38,710 bases of DNA from Fibrobacter sp. (GTDB lineage Bacteria > Fibrobacterota > Fibrobacteria > Fibrobacterales > Fibrobacteraceae), in the NCBI GenBank assembly GCA_031271785.1, contig JAISUZ010000038.1, positions 1 to 38,710 on the forward strand. Reading direction: 5' to 3'. The position numbers and the translations under genes were made by a program. Positions 24,399 to 32,173 of this stretch are shown here, piece by piece (the first letter of the stretch is position 1; every line of letters starts with the position of its first letter). The notes under the pieces are model-generated. The model made no database searches, was not told where the DNA came from, and saw only the letters and a program-made list of their open reading frames with translations.

Positions 24399-24620
24399 TC
24401 AGTCGATATTTTCCTCAAAAGCACCGTCCAGCTCCGTAAGAGATTCCTGAACGCTTTTTTCGGCTTCGAGTAAAATCTTCCGGCATTGCTTTAAAAGCGC
24501 TGTGGCTTCCTGCACCTGCCCGGCGAGTTCATCGACTTCCATTTCGGATTCATCAATCCGCGTAAGAATCGCCTCAAGTTCCGTCATGGCGGCTTTGTAT
24601 TTCATATTAGCTTCGCTCAT
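24399..24620 (-). CDS. xseB: Exodeoxyribonuclease VII small subunit XseB
   Basis: 73 residues, a typical length. The sequence opens with YKAAMTELEAILTRIDESEM, which matches the XseB pattern, followed by a second helix ending TELDGAFEENID. XseB binds the large subunit XseA, which degrades single-stranded DNA. xseA is not adjacent. First gene of the xseB-ABC-rlmD unit. Confidence 0.9.
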   Translation of the reverse strand: MSEANMKYKAAMTELEAILTRIDESEMEVDELAGQVQEATALLKQCRKILLEAEKSVQESLTELDGAFEENID

Positions 24621-24755
24621 AAAAAAGAATATAGAAAAGCGGGAAGCCTCCCTCTCGCTGCAGCTCGGGATGACCGCGGTTTCTTAACTCAAGTTCTTCG
24701 GGCATGAAAATCAGGGATTGGGGAATAGGGAATGAGAACAAAGCGGCGATGAACT

Positions 24756-24842
24756 TGTCATGGCGAGAGCTTTGCCCGCGTCCATCCGGACACGGATTGT
24801 TCCTCCCCGGATCACCACGCCACTGCGTGGCTCGCGATGACA
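24756..24842. repeat. TGTCAT-ended palindromic element (family I)
   Basis: 87 bp with terminal inverted repeats TGTCATGGCGAG and CTCGCGATGACA. The interior carries CCGGACACGGATTGTTCC and CACGCCACTGCGTGGC. Its ends match a palindromic repeat type that is widespread in unrelated bacteria (TGTCATTGCGAG...CTCGCAATGACA). Confidence 0.75.
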
Positions 24843-25006
24843 TTATGCGCAAAACACGAACAAAGTGAAGTGAGGTTATAGGGAATATTCAGATATCCGA
24901 ATTATCCATTCCACAGGCGAAGTTTCCGCCCGTATTCAATTCCACATTCCCCATAAACTATTCCCTATTTGCAATTTCTGAGTAACGCGGTTTCAAGGGG
25001 GTAGCG

Positions 25007-25179
25007 AATAAGTATCGTCGCACACTTGAAGAGTCTTACATAATATTGCGGACTAAACCGATGCGAAAAACCAAGTGGCGGCGCAGACTTGAAAAGTTTT
25101 ACATGACCTTTCGAACAGGGGGATGCGCAAATAAGTATCTTCGCTCGCTTATAAAGTCTTACATACCGGATCGAACTAT
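25007..25179 (+). repeat. Array of three F repeats
   Basis: Units begin near 25007, 25066 and 25127 (59-63 bp apart). The conserved core is CGCA-ACTTG-AAAGTCTTACAT and then GAAC, closing with ATGCG. The array sits between a GGGGGTAGCG at 24997 and G2 at 25180. Confidence 0.75.
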
Positions 25180-25276
25180 GGGGGTAGCGAAAAACCTTCC
25201 GCCCGCGCCGGCGACTAACGGAAGCCGGTAAAGCGCGGGCGATCGGAAGGGTTGAAGCGAGGGGGACACTCCCCCT
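25180..25276 (+). repeat. G repeat, copy 2 (97 bp)
   Basis: It differs from copy 1 at a few positions only. Stems: CCTTCCG/CGGAAGG, CCCGCGC/GCGCGGG and CCGGC/GCCGG around GACTAACGGAA, plus the terminal AGGGGGACACTCCCCCT hairpin. Confidence 0.82.
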
Positions 25277-25387
25277 CCCAACCACAAAGAATAAAACAAG
25301 CGCGTTCTTCTGCTATCCGCTGAAAGTCCCGCCGGAACATCAATTTGCGGAGGACTCAACCGCGTCACTTTTAACTAAATTAAGGGA

Positions 25388-26092
25388 ATGAGTTTCCTGA
25401 AAAACATCCTGCGCGCCGCTCCCTGCCGAAACTCATTCGCGCTTTTCTTCGCAATGCTTTTTTCGGGATTTTTGAGCTCCTGCCTGACGGCTCCCGATAC
25501 ACCGGGCACAAGCGTATTCCCTTTGAAAACGAGTCTCTTTCTTTTTCAAGACGGGCAACAGGATTCTTCAAAACTCCTGGCGTTTCCCGATTCTTCGTTT
25601 GTCTTAAAAGTGAAAATCACGCCGGATTCCGTGAAGAAACATCTCTCCCTCGCCTGGGTGGCGAACCGTGATACTTTGGGGTACGCCGATTCGATTTTGA
25701 TTCGGTCCCATACGGCGCCGATTCCTGAATTTTTAATTCTTGCGGATGCGGAAAAAAATACGATCCGCGTTCCGGTGGAAATTCTTTTTAACTCTCCGCC
25801 GCGAATGCTTCCGGAAACCGTTCCTGCCGAAGGCGATACCCTTTACGGCAACAAAAATACCGCTCTTTATTTTTCGTGGAACGCCGCAGATGCCGATGCC
25901 GAAGATACGCTTTCTTACTTTATCGAAATTGATTCCACGGTTTATGCCGCCGGGCACTCCGCCGCCATTCAGCAATCCGGATTTTCTTTCGGAAAGCATG
26001 AGTTCCGTATTTGGGTCACGGATTCTTCGGGCGACAGCGATACGCTTTCCGCACAAACGTTTTACTTTGTACCGGCGGAGAATCCAAAATGA
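25388..26092 (+). CDS. Lipoprotein, first gene of the five-gene envelope operon
   Basis: 234 residues. The signal segment reads FALFFAMLFSGFLSSC, with Cys32 as the lipidation site after a basic N-terminal extension. The C-terminal ~90 residues (LYFSWNAADADAEDTLSYFIEI..GKHEFRIWVTDSSGDSDTLSAQ) look like a fibronectin-III or PKD-type beta-sandwich; such domains usually mediate extracellular or periplasmic binding. AAGGG lies upstream of the start. Its stop overlaps the next start as ATGA. No specific family recognised. Confidence 0.75.
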   Translation: MSFLKNILRAAPCRNSFALFFAMLFSGFLSSCLTAPDTPGTSVFPLKTSLFLFQDGQQDSSKLLAFPDSSFVLKVKITPDSVKKHLSLAWVANRDTLGYADSILIRSHTAPIPEFLILADAEKNTIRVPVEILFNSPPRMLPETVPAEGDTLYGNKNTALYFSWNAADADAEDTLSYFIEIDSTVYAAGHSAAIQQSGFSFGKHEFRIWVTDSSGDSDTLSAQTFYFVPAENPK

Positions 26093-27366
26093 AATTCGTT
26101 TTCTTTTTAAGTATTCTTCTCCTTTTCTTGGCGGCTTGTGAAAATTCGGATAACGTTTTATTTCAAGATCCCGGACAAGAAAGTCTCCGCATGGAAGCGG
26201 CGGTCATTCGCCTTGCCGATCCCGCCGAACAGCAAAGAAATGCCGACACGCTCCTCTTAAACGACAGTGTTTTTTTTACCGCCACGATTTATCCTTCGAA
26301 AAGCGTTCCGTTAAAGAGTTTCTATTGGACGTACAACGGAATACGTCTCGGGAATGAATTCAGTTTCAAAACCGTTTTCCGGGAACTCGGGCTGCACCTG
26401 GTTTCTTTTACCATTGTGGATATTTTCGGAGACTCTCTTTCCGATACCATTCGAGTCCGCGTCACTCAAAAGCCAATATTGGATTCGCTTATTCTTCCGC
26501 GGGATTCCACACAGGGCGTTCATTCTCAAAACGGCGTTTCTTTTGTCTGGAATTTAAAGGAATCCGACCCCGGCGCAAAAGTTTTCTACCGTTTCAAACT
26601 CTTTGATTCTAAGAATACTTATGCGGATACTTTGCTTGAAAATCCTTTTTACTTTTACCCGGGAGAACTTTCGGATTATCAAAAAATAATGTGGAGCGTT
26701 CAAGCAATTAATGAATTTCAGGTAGCATCCGAACATACGATTTCCGCGGTATTTTATACCGGCAGCGCAGCAGACGGCGGGGTGACGGGAACCGTTTATA
26801 CACCGATTGCGGCGGCGATGCGAGACCTCACTTTTGAATTACGGGACAGCAATTCTCAAAAAGTTTCATTCGCTTCCCAAACACAACTCGACTCTCTCTT
26901 GGAAGAAGGTTTCCTTCACTTATCGCCGCTCGCCGCCGGGAATTACACTCTCGTGATTTCAAACAAATTATACGCCGATTACCGGAGTTCCGAAATCCCC
27001 GTTCGCATTGCAAGCGGAGAAGTTCTGGATATCGGGACCATCCTCCTCGTAGATTCCGCTCCCCCGCTTATTCTTTCGCTGGATTCCGATTCTTTGCTTT
27101 TGCCGCCGCTCGATACGCTGACCTTCCTGATTCAAGATCAAGGGTTACCTCGAACTGCCGAAAACTTTTCCCTTCTGTTAAACGGAATCGAATTCACAGA
27201 TTCGCAATTCCGGCAAGATACGCTTCATGTTTTCAGTCGTTCTTACCGGCATTCCTTTACCGAACAAATTCTCACCATCCGTTTCAGCGACGGCTTTTAC
27301 CAAAATCAGGAAAAAACATTTTATCTCGCTCCCTTTCCGCCGGCGGATGAAGGAGAAAATCCGTGA
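26089..27366 (+). CDS. Lipoprotein with PKD-like domains, second gene of the operon
   Basis: 425 residues from the ATG at 26089 (ATGA overlap with the previous stop); a longer frame from 26011 is rejected. Signal MKFVFFLSILLLFLAAC, Cys17. A PKD-like unit ends in GLHLVSFTIVDIFGDSLSD. A second beta-sandwich (WNLKESDPGAKVFYRFKLFD), a carboxypeptidase-regulatory-like segment (TGTVYTPIAAAMRDLTFEL) and a C-terminal sandwich (about 325-420) follow. It shares order and motifs with the next gene, so the two are paralogues. Function unknown; envelope binding or scaffolding is inferred. Confidence 0.75.
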   Translation: MKFVFFLSILLLFLAACENSDNVLFQDPGQESLRMEAAVIRLADPAEQQRNADTLLLNDSVFFTATIYPSKSVPLKSFYWTYNGIRLGNEFSFKTVFRELGLHLVSFTIVDIFGDSLSDTIRVRVTQKPILDSLILPRDSTQGVHSQNGVSFVWNLKESDPGAKVFYRFKLFDSKNTYADTLLENPFYFYPGELSDYQKIMWSVQAINEFQVASEHTISAVFYTGSAADGGVTGTVYTPIAAAMRDLTFELRDSNSQKVSFASQTQLDSLLEEGFLHLSPLAAGNYTLVISNKLYADYRSSEIPVRIASGEVLDIGTILLVDSAPPLILSLDSDSLLLPPLDTLTFLIQDQGLPRTAENFSLLLNGIEFTDSQFRQDTLHVFSRSYRHSFTEQILTIRFSDGFYQNQEKTFYLAPFPPADEGENP

Positions 27367-28679
27367 ACGCGCCGAAATATTTATTTGCCGCCGGCGCTAT
27401 TCTCCTCCTCTTTGCCTGCAGCAGTGAGGAATATCTTTACGAAGGCTCCGTTCCCGAAGTCAAGCAAGCGATTTACAATCCGGAAAAAGGATTCATTCGA
27501 GAAATCGAAGTGGATTTGGATGAAACGCTTTATCTCTATTATTCTTTATTCCGCTATGACAGACAAGTTTCGCCCGATTCTATTTCTTACCTGGTGGCGC
27601 GTTTCTTTTGGGTTTTTGAAGATAAAACCTATAACAGCTCTACCCTGCCGCTCACCTTTTCCGAAGCGGGCGTTTACAAACTCTCTTTGAATACGGTTGA
27701 TTATTTCGGCGACACGCTTCAGGAAAAACTCACCATTTATGCAAACACGCCGCTTTCTATTCAGGCAAATACGTCCCCGAAATCCGCAAACCCGCTGGAT
27801 TCGTCGGGAGTAGATTTAGAATGGGAAATTTCGGGCTTGGATTCCTGGGAAAAACCGCAGTGTATTCTTTATGTCTCGGCAAATCAAGAAAAACTTTGGA
27901 ACACGGCAAGAGACACCATTTCCTGCGAAAGTCCGTTTCATTTAAAGGGTCCTTTCTCAAGCCTTATTCCCGAAGCGTTCCGCGACACCTCTTACGTATT
28001 CTACTGGGGCATAAAAATTGAAATCACCAATACGAAAGACGCTAACCGCGATTCATCAAGTTTCTATTTCAGAACACGTCTTATCGAAAATCCGGAAGCC
28101 ATTTTGGAAATCCCGGTTCGTTATTCTTCGATCTCTCCCGAAAACACTCCGCAATTCCGCCTCTCGCTTTTAAGCGCCGGAGGCGATACTCTGCAAGCGC
28201 TTGTCTCCGGTGAAAAACGCGTTCGATTCCGGAATGTTTCTCCCGCAGCAAATCTTACCGTCAGTGCCGAAGAATTACTTTATCCGGAATACCGAGCGAA
28301 AGAAATTACGGAAAACGCGCTCTCCGGAATTTACAGCGTCACCGATACTCTATTTTTTGAAGACCTTACTCTCCCGGAGCGAAAACCGCTCCAAACGACT
28401 CTTGCCGAGGGCGATTCGATTGGTTTTGTAGCCCGCGATCTCGGCTCGGGTTTAAACAAAGATTTCACCGAAGTATTTATGAATGGAGCGGTAATTCCTT
28501 TCCGCTGGAGCGGAGATACGCTTTATTTCAAGAACGCCTGTTTCAGCGATTCCTGTGAAATTTCAGTACGCCTTCTGGATTACTCCGGAAACGAATCTTC
28601 CCCGGTTTACTGGGAAATTTCAAGACAAGATACACTCTTTGTGATCGGACATCCGAAAATTACGGAGGCGCGGCCATGA
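27363..28679 (+). CDS. Lipoprotein paralogous to the preceding gene
   Basis: 438 residues, starting with GTG overlapping the previous stop (GTGA). Signal MNAPKYLFAAGAILLLFAC, Cys19. It repeats the layout of the preceding protein: PKD-like GVYKLSLNTVDYFGDTLQE, a second sandwich with VDLEWEISGLDSWEKP, a middle region and a C-terminal sandwich (DSIGFVARDLGSGLNKDF, EISVRLLDYSGNES). The shared xxDyFGDtL motif marks the paralogy. Overlaps the next gene by 4 bp. Confidence 0.75.
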   Translation: MNAPKYLFAAGAILLLFACSSEEYLYEGSVPEVKQAIYNPEKGFIREIEVDLDETLYLYYSLFRYDRQVSPDSISYLVARFFWVFEDKTYNSSTLPLTFSEAGVYKLSLNTVDYFGDTLQEKLTIYANTPLSIQANTSPKSANPLDSSGVDLEWEISGLDSWEKPQCILYVSANQEKLWNTARDTISCESPFHLKGPFSSLIPEAFRDTSYVFYWGIKIEITNTKDANRDSSSFYFRTRLIENPEAILEIPVRYSSISPENTPQFRLSLLSAGGDTLQALVSGEKRVRFRNVSPAANLTVSAEELLYPEYRAKEITENALSGIYSVTDTLFFEDLTLPERKPLQTTLAEGDSIGFVARDLGSGLNKDFTEVFMNGAVIPFRWSGDTLYFKNACFSDSCEISVRLLDYSGNESSPVYWEISRQDTLFVIGHPKITEARP

Positions 28680-29305
28680 AAAAAATGCTTTTTATTTGCG
28701 CCGTTTGGGTGAGCACCGTTTTCGGAAACGATACCGATTCCACGTTTCGTTTGCATCTATCGTCTTTCCCCTCTCATGCCGAAGTTTTTTTGGGAGAACG
28801 CCCGGCTTCTTTTGCCCGCCAAAGCACCTTGCAAACGCCCGTCACCCTTGAAATTCCGCGGGATTCCTTACTGTTTCGCCTTACGCTTTTTAAAATGGAA
28901 TTTGCAGACACCACGCTTGATGTAAAATTCAAACGCCGCGAAGGCGACCAGTATTTAATGATTATGCTTTCTCCCGAAACCAGCGAAAGCAAACTGGAAC
29001 GCCAACAGAAAATTTTAGACCAAAGGCGGCACCGGGAATGGGGAAAAAACCTAACCAAGGTAAGCGCCGTCCCGCTTCTCGCCTCTCTTGTTTTTGCCGG
29101 ATTTTCAGCTTATCATTTCGATCAGGCGGAACAGAAAGCAAAACAAATTAACCGCACCTGGATCCGCGAAAATAACTCTTTCAACCAATTAACGAATGAA
29201 TTTCACGGCGAGAAAAAGAAAGGAAAAGATTTCAGAAATTATGCCGCCGTTTCGCTCGGCCTCTCTCTCCTCCTTTTTTCCGCGGGAATTTATTTTTACT
29301 TCTGA
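28676..29305 (+). CDS. PEGA-like protein with a C-terminal two-helix membrane anchor
   Basis: 209 residues. Signal-like N-terminus (MKKMLFICAVWVSTVFG). Residues about 25-105 resemble a PEGA-type beta domain (FPSHAEVFLGERPA..TLQTPVTLEIP). The C-terminus has two hydrophobic helices (VSAVPLLASLVFAGFSAYHF and AAVSLGLSLLLFSAGIYFYF) separated by a charged helical linker. The same two-helix module ends the next gene. Coupled to the preceding lipoprotein (ATGA). Confidence 0.75.
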   Translation: MKKMLFICAVWVSTVFGNDTDSTFRLHLSSFPSHAEVFLGERPASFARQSTLQTPVTLEIPRDSLLFRLTLFKMEFADTTLDVKFKRREGDQYLMIMLSPETSESKLERQQKILDQRRHREWGKNLTKVSAVPLLASLVFAGFSAYHFDQAEQKAKQINRTWIRENNSFNQLTNEFHGEKKKGKDFRNYAAVSLGLSLLLFSAGIYFYF

Positions 29306-29311
29306 GGTTTT

Positions 29312-30505
29312 ATGAAGTTAACGGCATTTCTCTTTTTCCTTTACGGCATCGCCTTCTCGCAAGGGATTCCCGTAAATGTGGAACTCCATTCCGGCCTCAA
29401 ACAACAGGCGGAGTTTTTGGGAATGGCGGGAGACACCGTGCGCCTCGGCGGCACTATTCAAGGAAAATTCACGGAAGTACATCTTCTTTTATCCGCATTC
29501 AAAGAAATCCGGGACGAACAGGGGAATATCCTTCCCCTCGACTCTCTCGCCGCCGCCGGGAATGAAAATCAAACGACAGATACCGCCGCCGCAGATACCT
29601 TAAACCCGGAAACCGTACCGGAAAACTCCGGATTGGAAACCGCCGCGCTCGAAGACTCCGCCGCCGTAAAACTTCAGGAAAATCCCCTCCCGCCGACACT
29701 CCCCGCAAAAGAAAAGGCAACGCCCGTAAAAAGTCATTTCTTTATCGACTCCGACCCGGACGGCGCGATCATCACCAAACGCGACAGCGACCCTATCTGC
29801 AAAACCCCATGCGCATTCACCACTTTCGACTCCAGCCGCGTCACATTTGATATTTATTGGAAAGTCGGCAATCACCTCTGGGCAGCGCACACTAATTTGC
29901 TTCCGATTCCGGGAGATACCGCCAAAGCAACGCTCAAATTAAAACGCGTGGAACCTGCAGTCGAATTCATCACTTTCCCTGAGGGCGCCGAAATTTTCCC
30001 GCCGGAAACGATCACCAAAAAAAGTAAACCTATCGGAAAAACACCGTTCGTTTACCGCACTCTGGACATCGGCTTTTCCGAATTTCGCTTGTGGATACCG
30101 GGTTACCGCGACACTCTCGTTCAGTTATATGTAACCCCCGACGAAAAAAATATTTTTAAAACGGAACTTACCGCGCTCACAAACTCCGAAGAAATCGAAA
30201 AACAAAACGCACTCATCAAAACGAGAAAACATTACGCACTCGGACTCACTCTCATGGGCTCTTCAATCGCGCCCGCCGTCGCCGGCGGCATCCTCTCTAT
30301 CGCCGCCCACCAAAAATACGACAAAGCGAAAACGCTCAAAAAAGACCTGGAACGCCCCGCCTCCGTGCAAGGCAAAAATTACCAGGCAAAAGTCAAAGAA
30401 AACAAAAAACGCGCCGATGAAGGCGACCGTTACCTCTATTCGGGAATCGCCTGTTTCGGTATCGCCGTACTCCTCCTGGGCGCCGGCATTTCATTCACAT
30501 TCTAA
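29312..30505 (+). CDS. PEGA-domain protein with a C-terminal two-helix membrane anchor
   Basis: 397 residues. Sec signal MKLTAFLFFLYGIAFSQG. The N-terminal part (VELHSGLKQQAEFLGMAGDTVRL) is followed by an Ala/Pro/Glu-rich low-complexity linker (about 88-140). Two PEGA-type domains follow, around FIDSDPDGAIITK..CKTPCAF and FITFPEGAEIF..IGKTPFVYRTL. The last ~95 residues form the same helix-charged linker-helix module as the preceding protein. GAGG lies upstream. Last gene of the operon; R1 copy D begins 9 bp after the stop. Confidence 0.78.
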   Translation: MKLTAFLFFLYGIAFSQGIPVNVELHSGLKQQAEFLGMAGDTVRLGGTIQGKFTEVHLLLSAFKEIRDEQGNILPLDSLAAAGNENQTTDTAAADTLNPETVPENSGLETAALEDSAAVKLQENPLPPTLPAKEKATPVKSHFFIDSDPDGAIITKRDSDPICKTPCAFTTFDSSRVTFDIYWKVGNHLWAAHTNLLPIPGDTAKATLKLKRVEPAVEFITFPEGAEIFPPETITKKSKPIGKTPFVYRTLDIGFSEFRLWIPGYRDTLVQLYVTPDEKNIFKTELTALTNSEEIEKQNALIKTRKHYALGLTLMGSSIAPAVAGGILSIAAHQKYDKAKTLKKDLERPASVQGKNYQAKVKENKKRADEGDRYLYSGIACFGIAVLLLGAGISFTF

Positions 30506-30514
30506 ATGTTTTAT

Positions 30515-30656
30515 GGGCGTGCCCCGGCGTTCCACGCCGGGTCGGGCTATATTTTTCGGGCGCTAAAGCGCCTCAAAAAACGGAGCTTCGCTTGTCTGTT
30601 CTTTAAGTTTGTTCTTCACCGCGAATCTCCGCCCTGCGGGTCACTATCCCTCACGC
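30515..30656 (+). repeat. R1 multi-hairpin repeat, copy D
   Basis: 142 bp with all R1 blocks (one C to T change in CACTATCCC). Stems: CCCGGCGT/ACGCCGGG, GGCGC/GCGCC, GGAG-TTCGC/GCGAA-CTCC. It lies 9 bp after the operon's last stop codon in the same orientation. Confidence 0.78.
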
Positions 30657-30791
30657 GAAGAAAAGGCATTCGTATATGCCTCCAAAAAACATTGTCAGCA
30701 CGCAAGCGTATTGACGTTGTTTTTATTCCGGCATATACAAACGCCTTGAAAATGTAAAATGTCACTTTCGCGCCGTTCCAACGCTTCGGGA
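30657..30791. repeat. Inverted-repeat segment downstream of R1-D
   Basis: Contains AAGGCATTCGTATATGCC (30663-30680) and its imperfect reverse complement (30730-30747). The segment from R1-D to about 30791 recurs on the opposite strand at 36146-36460, so R1 plus this segment behaves as one composite unit. Confidence 0.7.
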
Positions 30792-30827
30792 CAAACCGGA
30801 GCGGCTTCCGGCCTAAAAATTTGTCCC

Positions 30828-30992
30828 ACCAAGTGGCGGCGCAGATGAAGAAAGTCTTACATGCCGGATTGCTCTATAACAATGCGATAATAAGTATCAC
30901 CGCAGATTTGAAAAGTCTTACAAAACCTAGCGAACTAAACCGATGCGGTAATAAGTATCACCGCAGATTAAGGAAGTCTTACATGCCGGATT
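30828..30992 (+). repeat. Array of three F repeats
   Basis: Three ~55-60 bp units with the core CGCAGAT..GAAAGTCTTACA. Neighbouring units are joined by GCGGTAATAAGTATCACCGC, itself a GCGGT/ACCGC inverted repeat. The last unit directly abuts element I. Confidence 0.75.
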
Positions 30993-31080
30993 TGTCATAG
31001 CGAGAGCATCGCCCGCGGCCATCCGGACCCTGTATTGTTCTTCACCGGATCGCCACGCCACAGCGCGGCTCGCGATGACA
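30993..31080. repeat. TGTCAT-ended palindromic element (family I)
   Basis: 88 bp; ends TGTCATAGCGAG and CTCGCGATGACA; interior GGCCATCCGGACCCTG and GGATCGCCACGCCAC. Confidence 0.75.
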
Positions 31081-31134
31081 AAGGAATACATATAACATTC
31101 CCAAACCTTCCATACCCGAAGATCATGCTTTCAA

Positions 31135-31231
31135 GGGGGTAGCGGAAGACATGCCGCGCGTCCCGGCGACGGGTGAAGCCGAAAATGGACGCGCGATCAG
31201 CAGGGCTGAAGCGAGGGGGATATCTCCCCCT
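31135..31231 (+). repeat. G repeat, copy 3 (97 bp, diverged stems)
   Basis: Same length and layout as copies 1 and 2: GGGGGTAGCG, CGGCGAC..GTGAAGCCG and GAAGCGAGGGGGA. The main stem is CGCGCGTCC/GGACGCGCG instead of CCCGCGC/GCGCGGG, so pairing is preserved by compensating changes. Confidence 0.8.
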
Positions 31232-31254
31232 TCAAATAATTTCTGCGAGGCTTT

Positions 31255-32172
31255 TTAAAACCGGATCGGATAGAGCCAGAAAAATTTTCGCTCCGGATAA
31301 ATTTGCACGGTGGGCGCCGGAAACTTTATATAGTTCACAAATTTCACAATTTGGCGCGCAAGCCGAGACTTCGGCCGGAAGGCTTCAAAATCATAATCCA
31401 GCGCGAGGTAAACTTCGCGTTTTCCTTTCCGCCCGCGGATAAACGTGTCTTCATTCACGCTCACGCCCGCGGCAAAGGCAAGCCACATGGGGTAATATTC
31501 CCGGATCGAAGCCGGCAGCAGCCGGTGGATTTTTAAAGAGAGCCAATAGGTTTGATTCACATAATCATCGGTGACAATATCGGTTTCACTTTGTCTGAAA
31601 TACGCTTTGGAATTCATCCAGTAGCTCATCTTTACATCGAAATACTTGAACGCCGGAATGTAACGCTTCGCCATCGGGTAAAAACCGCCGAGAGTGCCCG
31701 CGAGCACATCAAAAATGCTGAATCCCCATTCCGGAGAATAGCCGTCTTTTATGTCGATCCCCACATGAACGAGGCTCGCCGAAATTCCGGAGAACAAATA
31801 AGAATAACCTTCGCTCACCCCCGACCAGCGATAGCCTTCATAAAAAACTTCACTCAGGAGCACGCCTCCCATAAAATGCCCTAATTTATCCAAATTCAGC
31901 GCGTACTCAAAATCATTTTCGAAATGAAAAGACGATTCTTCATTGTCCCACCAGCCTTTCTCAAAAACAAAAACATAAGCGGCGATAAAAGAAGCCGAAG
32001 TGAGGGATGCCATCGCCGCGAATCTCCAAGGAGAAAATTCGCGGCTTAAATCCAGCGTGTCCTCACTCCGGTAATCGAATGTCCGGTCGCGGTAATGAAT
32101 TGTTTCGGGTTCCTCGGCTTGCAGGGTACTTAAAAGCAACACGGCAAACAAAGGAACCAAGAACCTTTTCAT
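31255..32172 (-). CDS. DUF2279-type envelope protein
   Basis: 305 residues from the ATG at 32172, 1 bp after the fabF stop; an upstream frame to 32238 overlaps fabF and is rejected. Signal MKRFLVPLFAVLLLSTLQA. The segment FHFENDFEYALNLDKLGHFMGG and the later DIKDGYSPEWGFSIFDVLAGTLGG match the conserved pattern of DUF2279 proteins (predicted periplasmic or membrane-associated, function unknown). Probably cotranscribed with fabF, which hints at an envelope-lipid link, but that is only context. Confidence 0.75.
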   Translation of the reverse strand: MKRFLVPLFAVLLLSTLQAEEPETIHYRDRTFDYRSEDTLDLSREFSPWRFAAMASLTSASFIAAYVFVFEKGWWDNEESSFHFENDFEYALNLDKLGHFMGGVLLSEVFYEGYRWSGVSEGYSYLFSGISASLVHVGIDIKDGYSPEWGFSIFDVLAGTLGGFYPMAKRYIPAFKYFDVKMSYWMNSKAYFRQSETDIVTDDYVNQTYWLSLKIHRLLPASIREYYPMWLAFAAGVSVNEDTFIRGRKGKREVYLALDYDFEAFRPKSRLARQIVKFVNYIKFPAPTVQIYPERKFFWLYPIRF

Positions 32173-32173
32173 C

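Larger units (their letters stand above)
24621..25387. other. Repeat-rich intergenic region
   Basis: 767 bp without a credible gene. In order: CGGGCATGAAA motif (24699-24709), element I (24756-24842), AT-richer sequence with short CCCTATT-type phrases (about 24880-24970), a GGGGGTAGCG G-type start (24997-25006), three F units (25007-25179) and G2 (25180-25276). Confidence 0.65.
30506..31254. other. Repeat-dense intergenic region
   Basis: 749 bp with no credible gene. In order: R1 copy D (30515-30656), an inverted-repeat segment shared with the 36-kb locus (30657-30791), three F units (30828-30992), element I (30993-31080) and G3 (31135-31231). Almost all of it is accounted for by repeats. 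Confidence 0.7.

Noticed and set aside
25007-25179. Possible CRISPR array in the ~60-bp tandem units
   Set aside because: Similarity extends across the whole unit with no unique spacers, there are only three units, and no cas gene is present.
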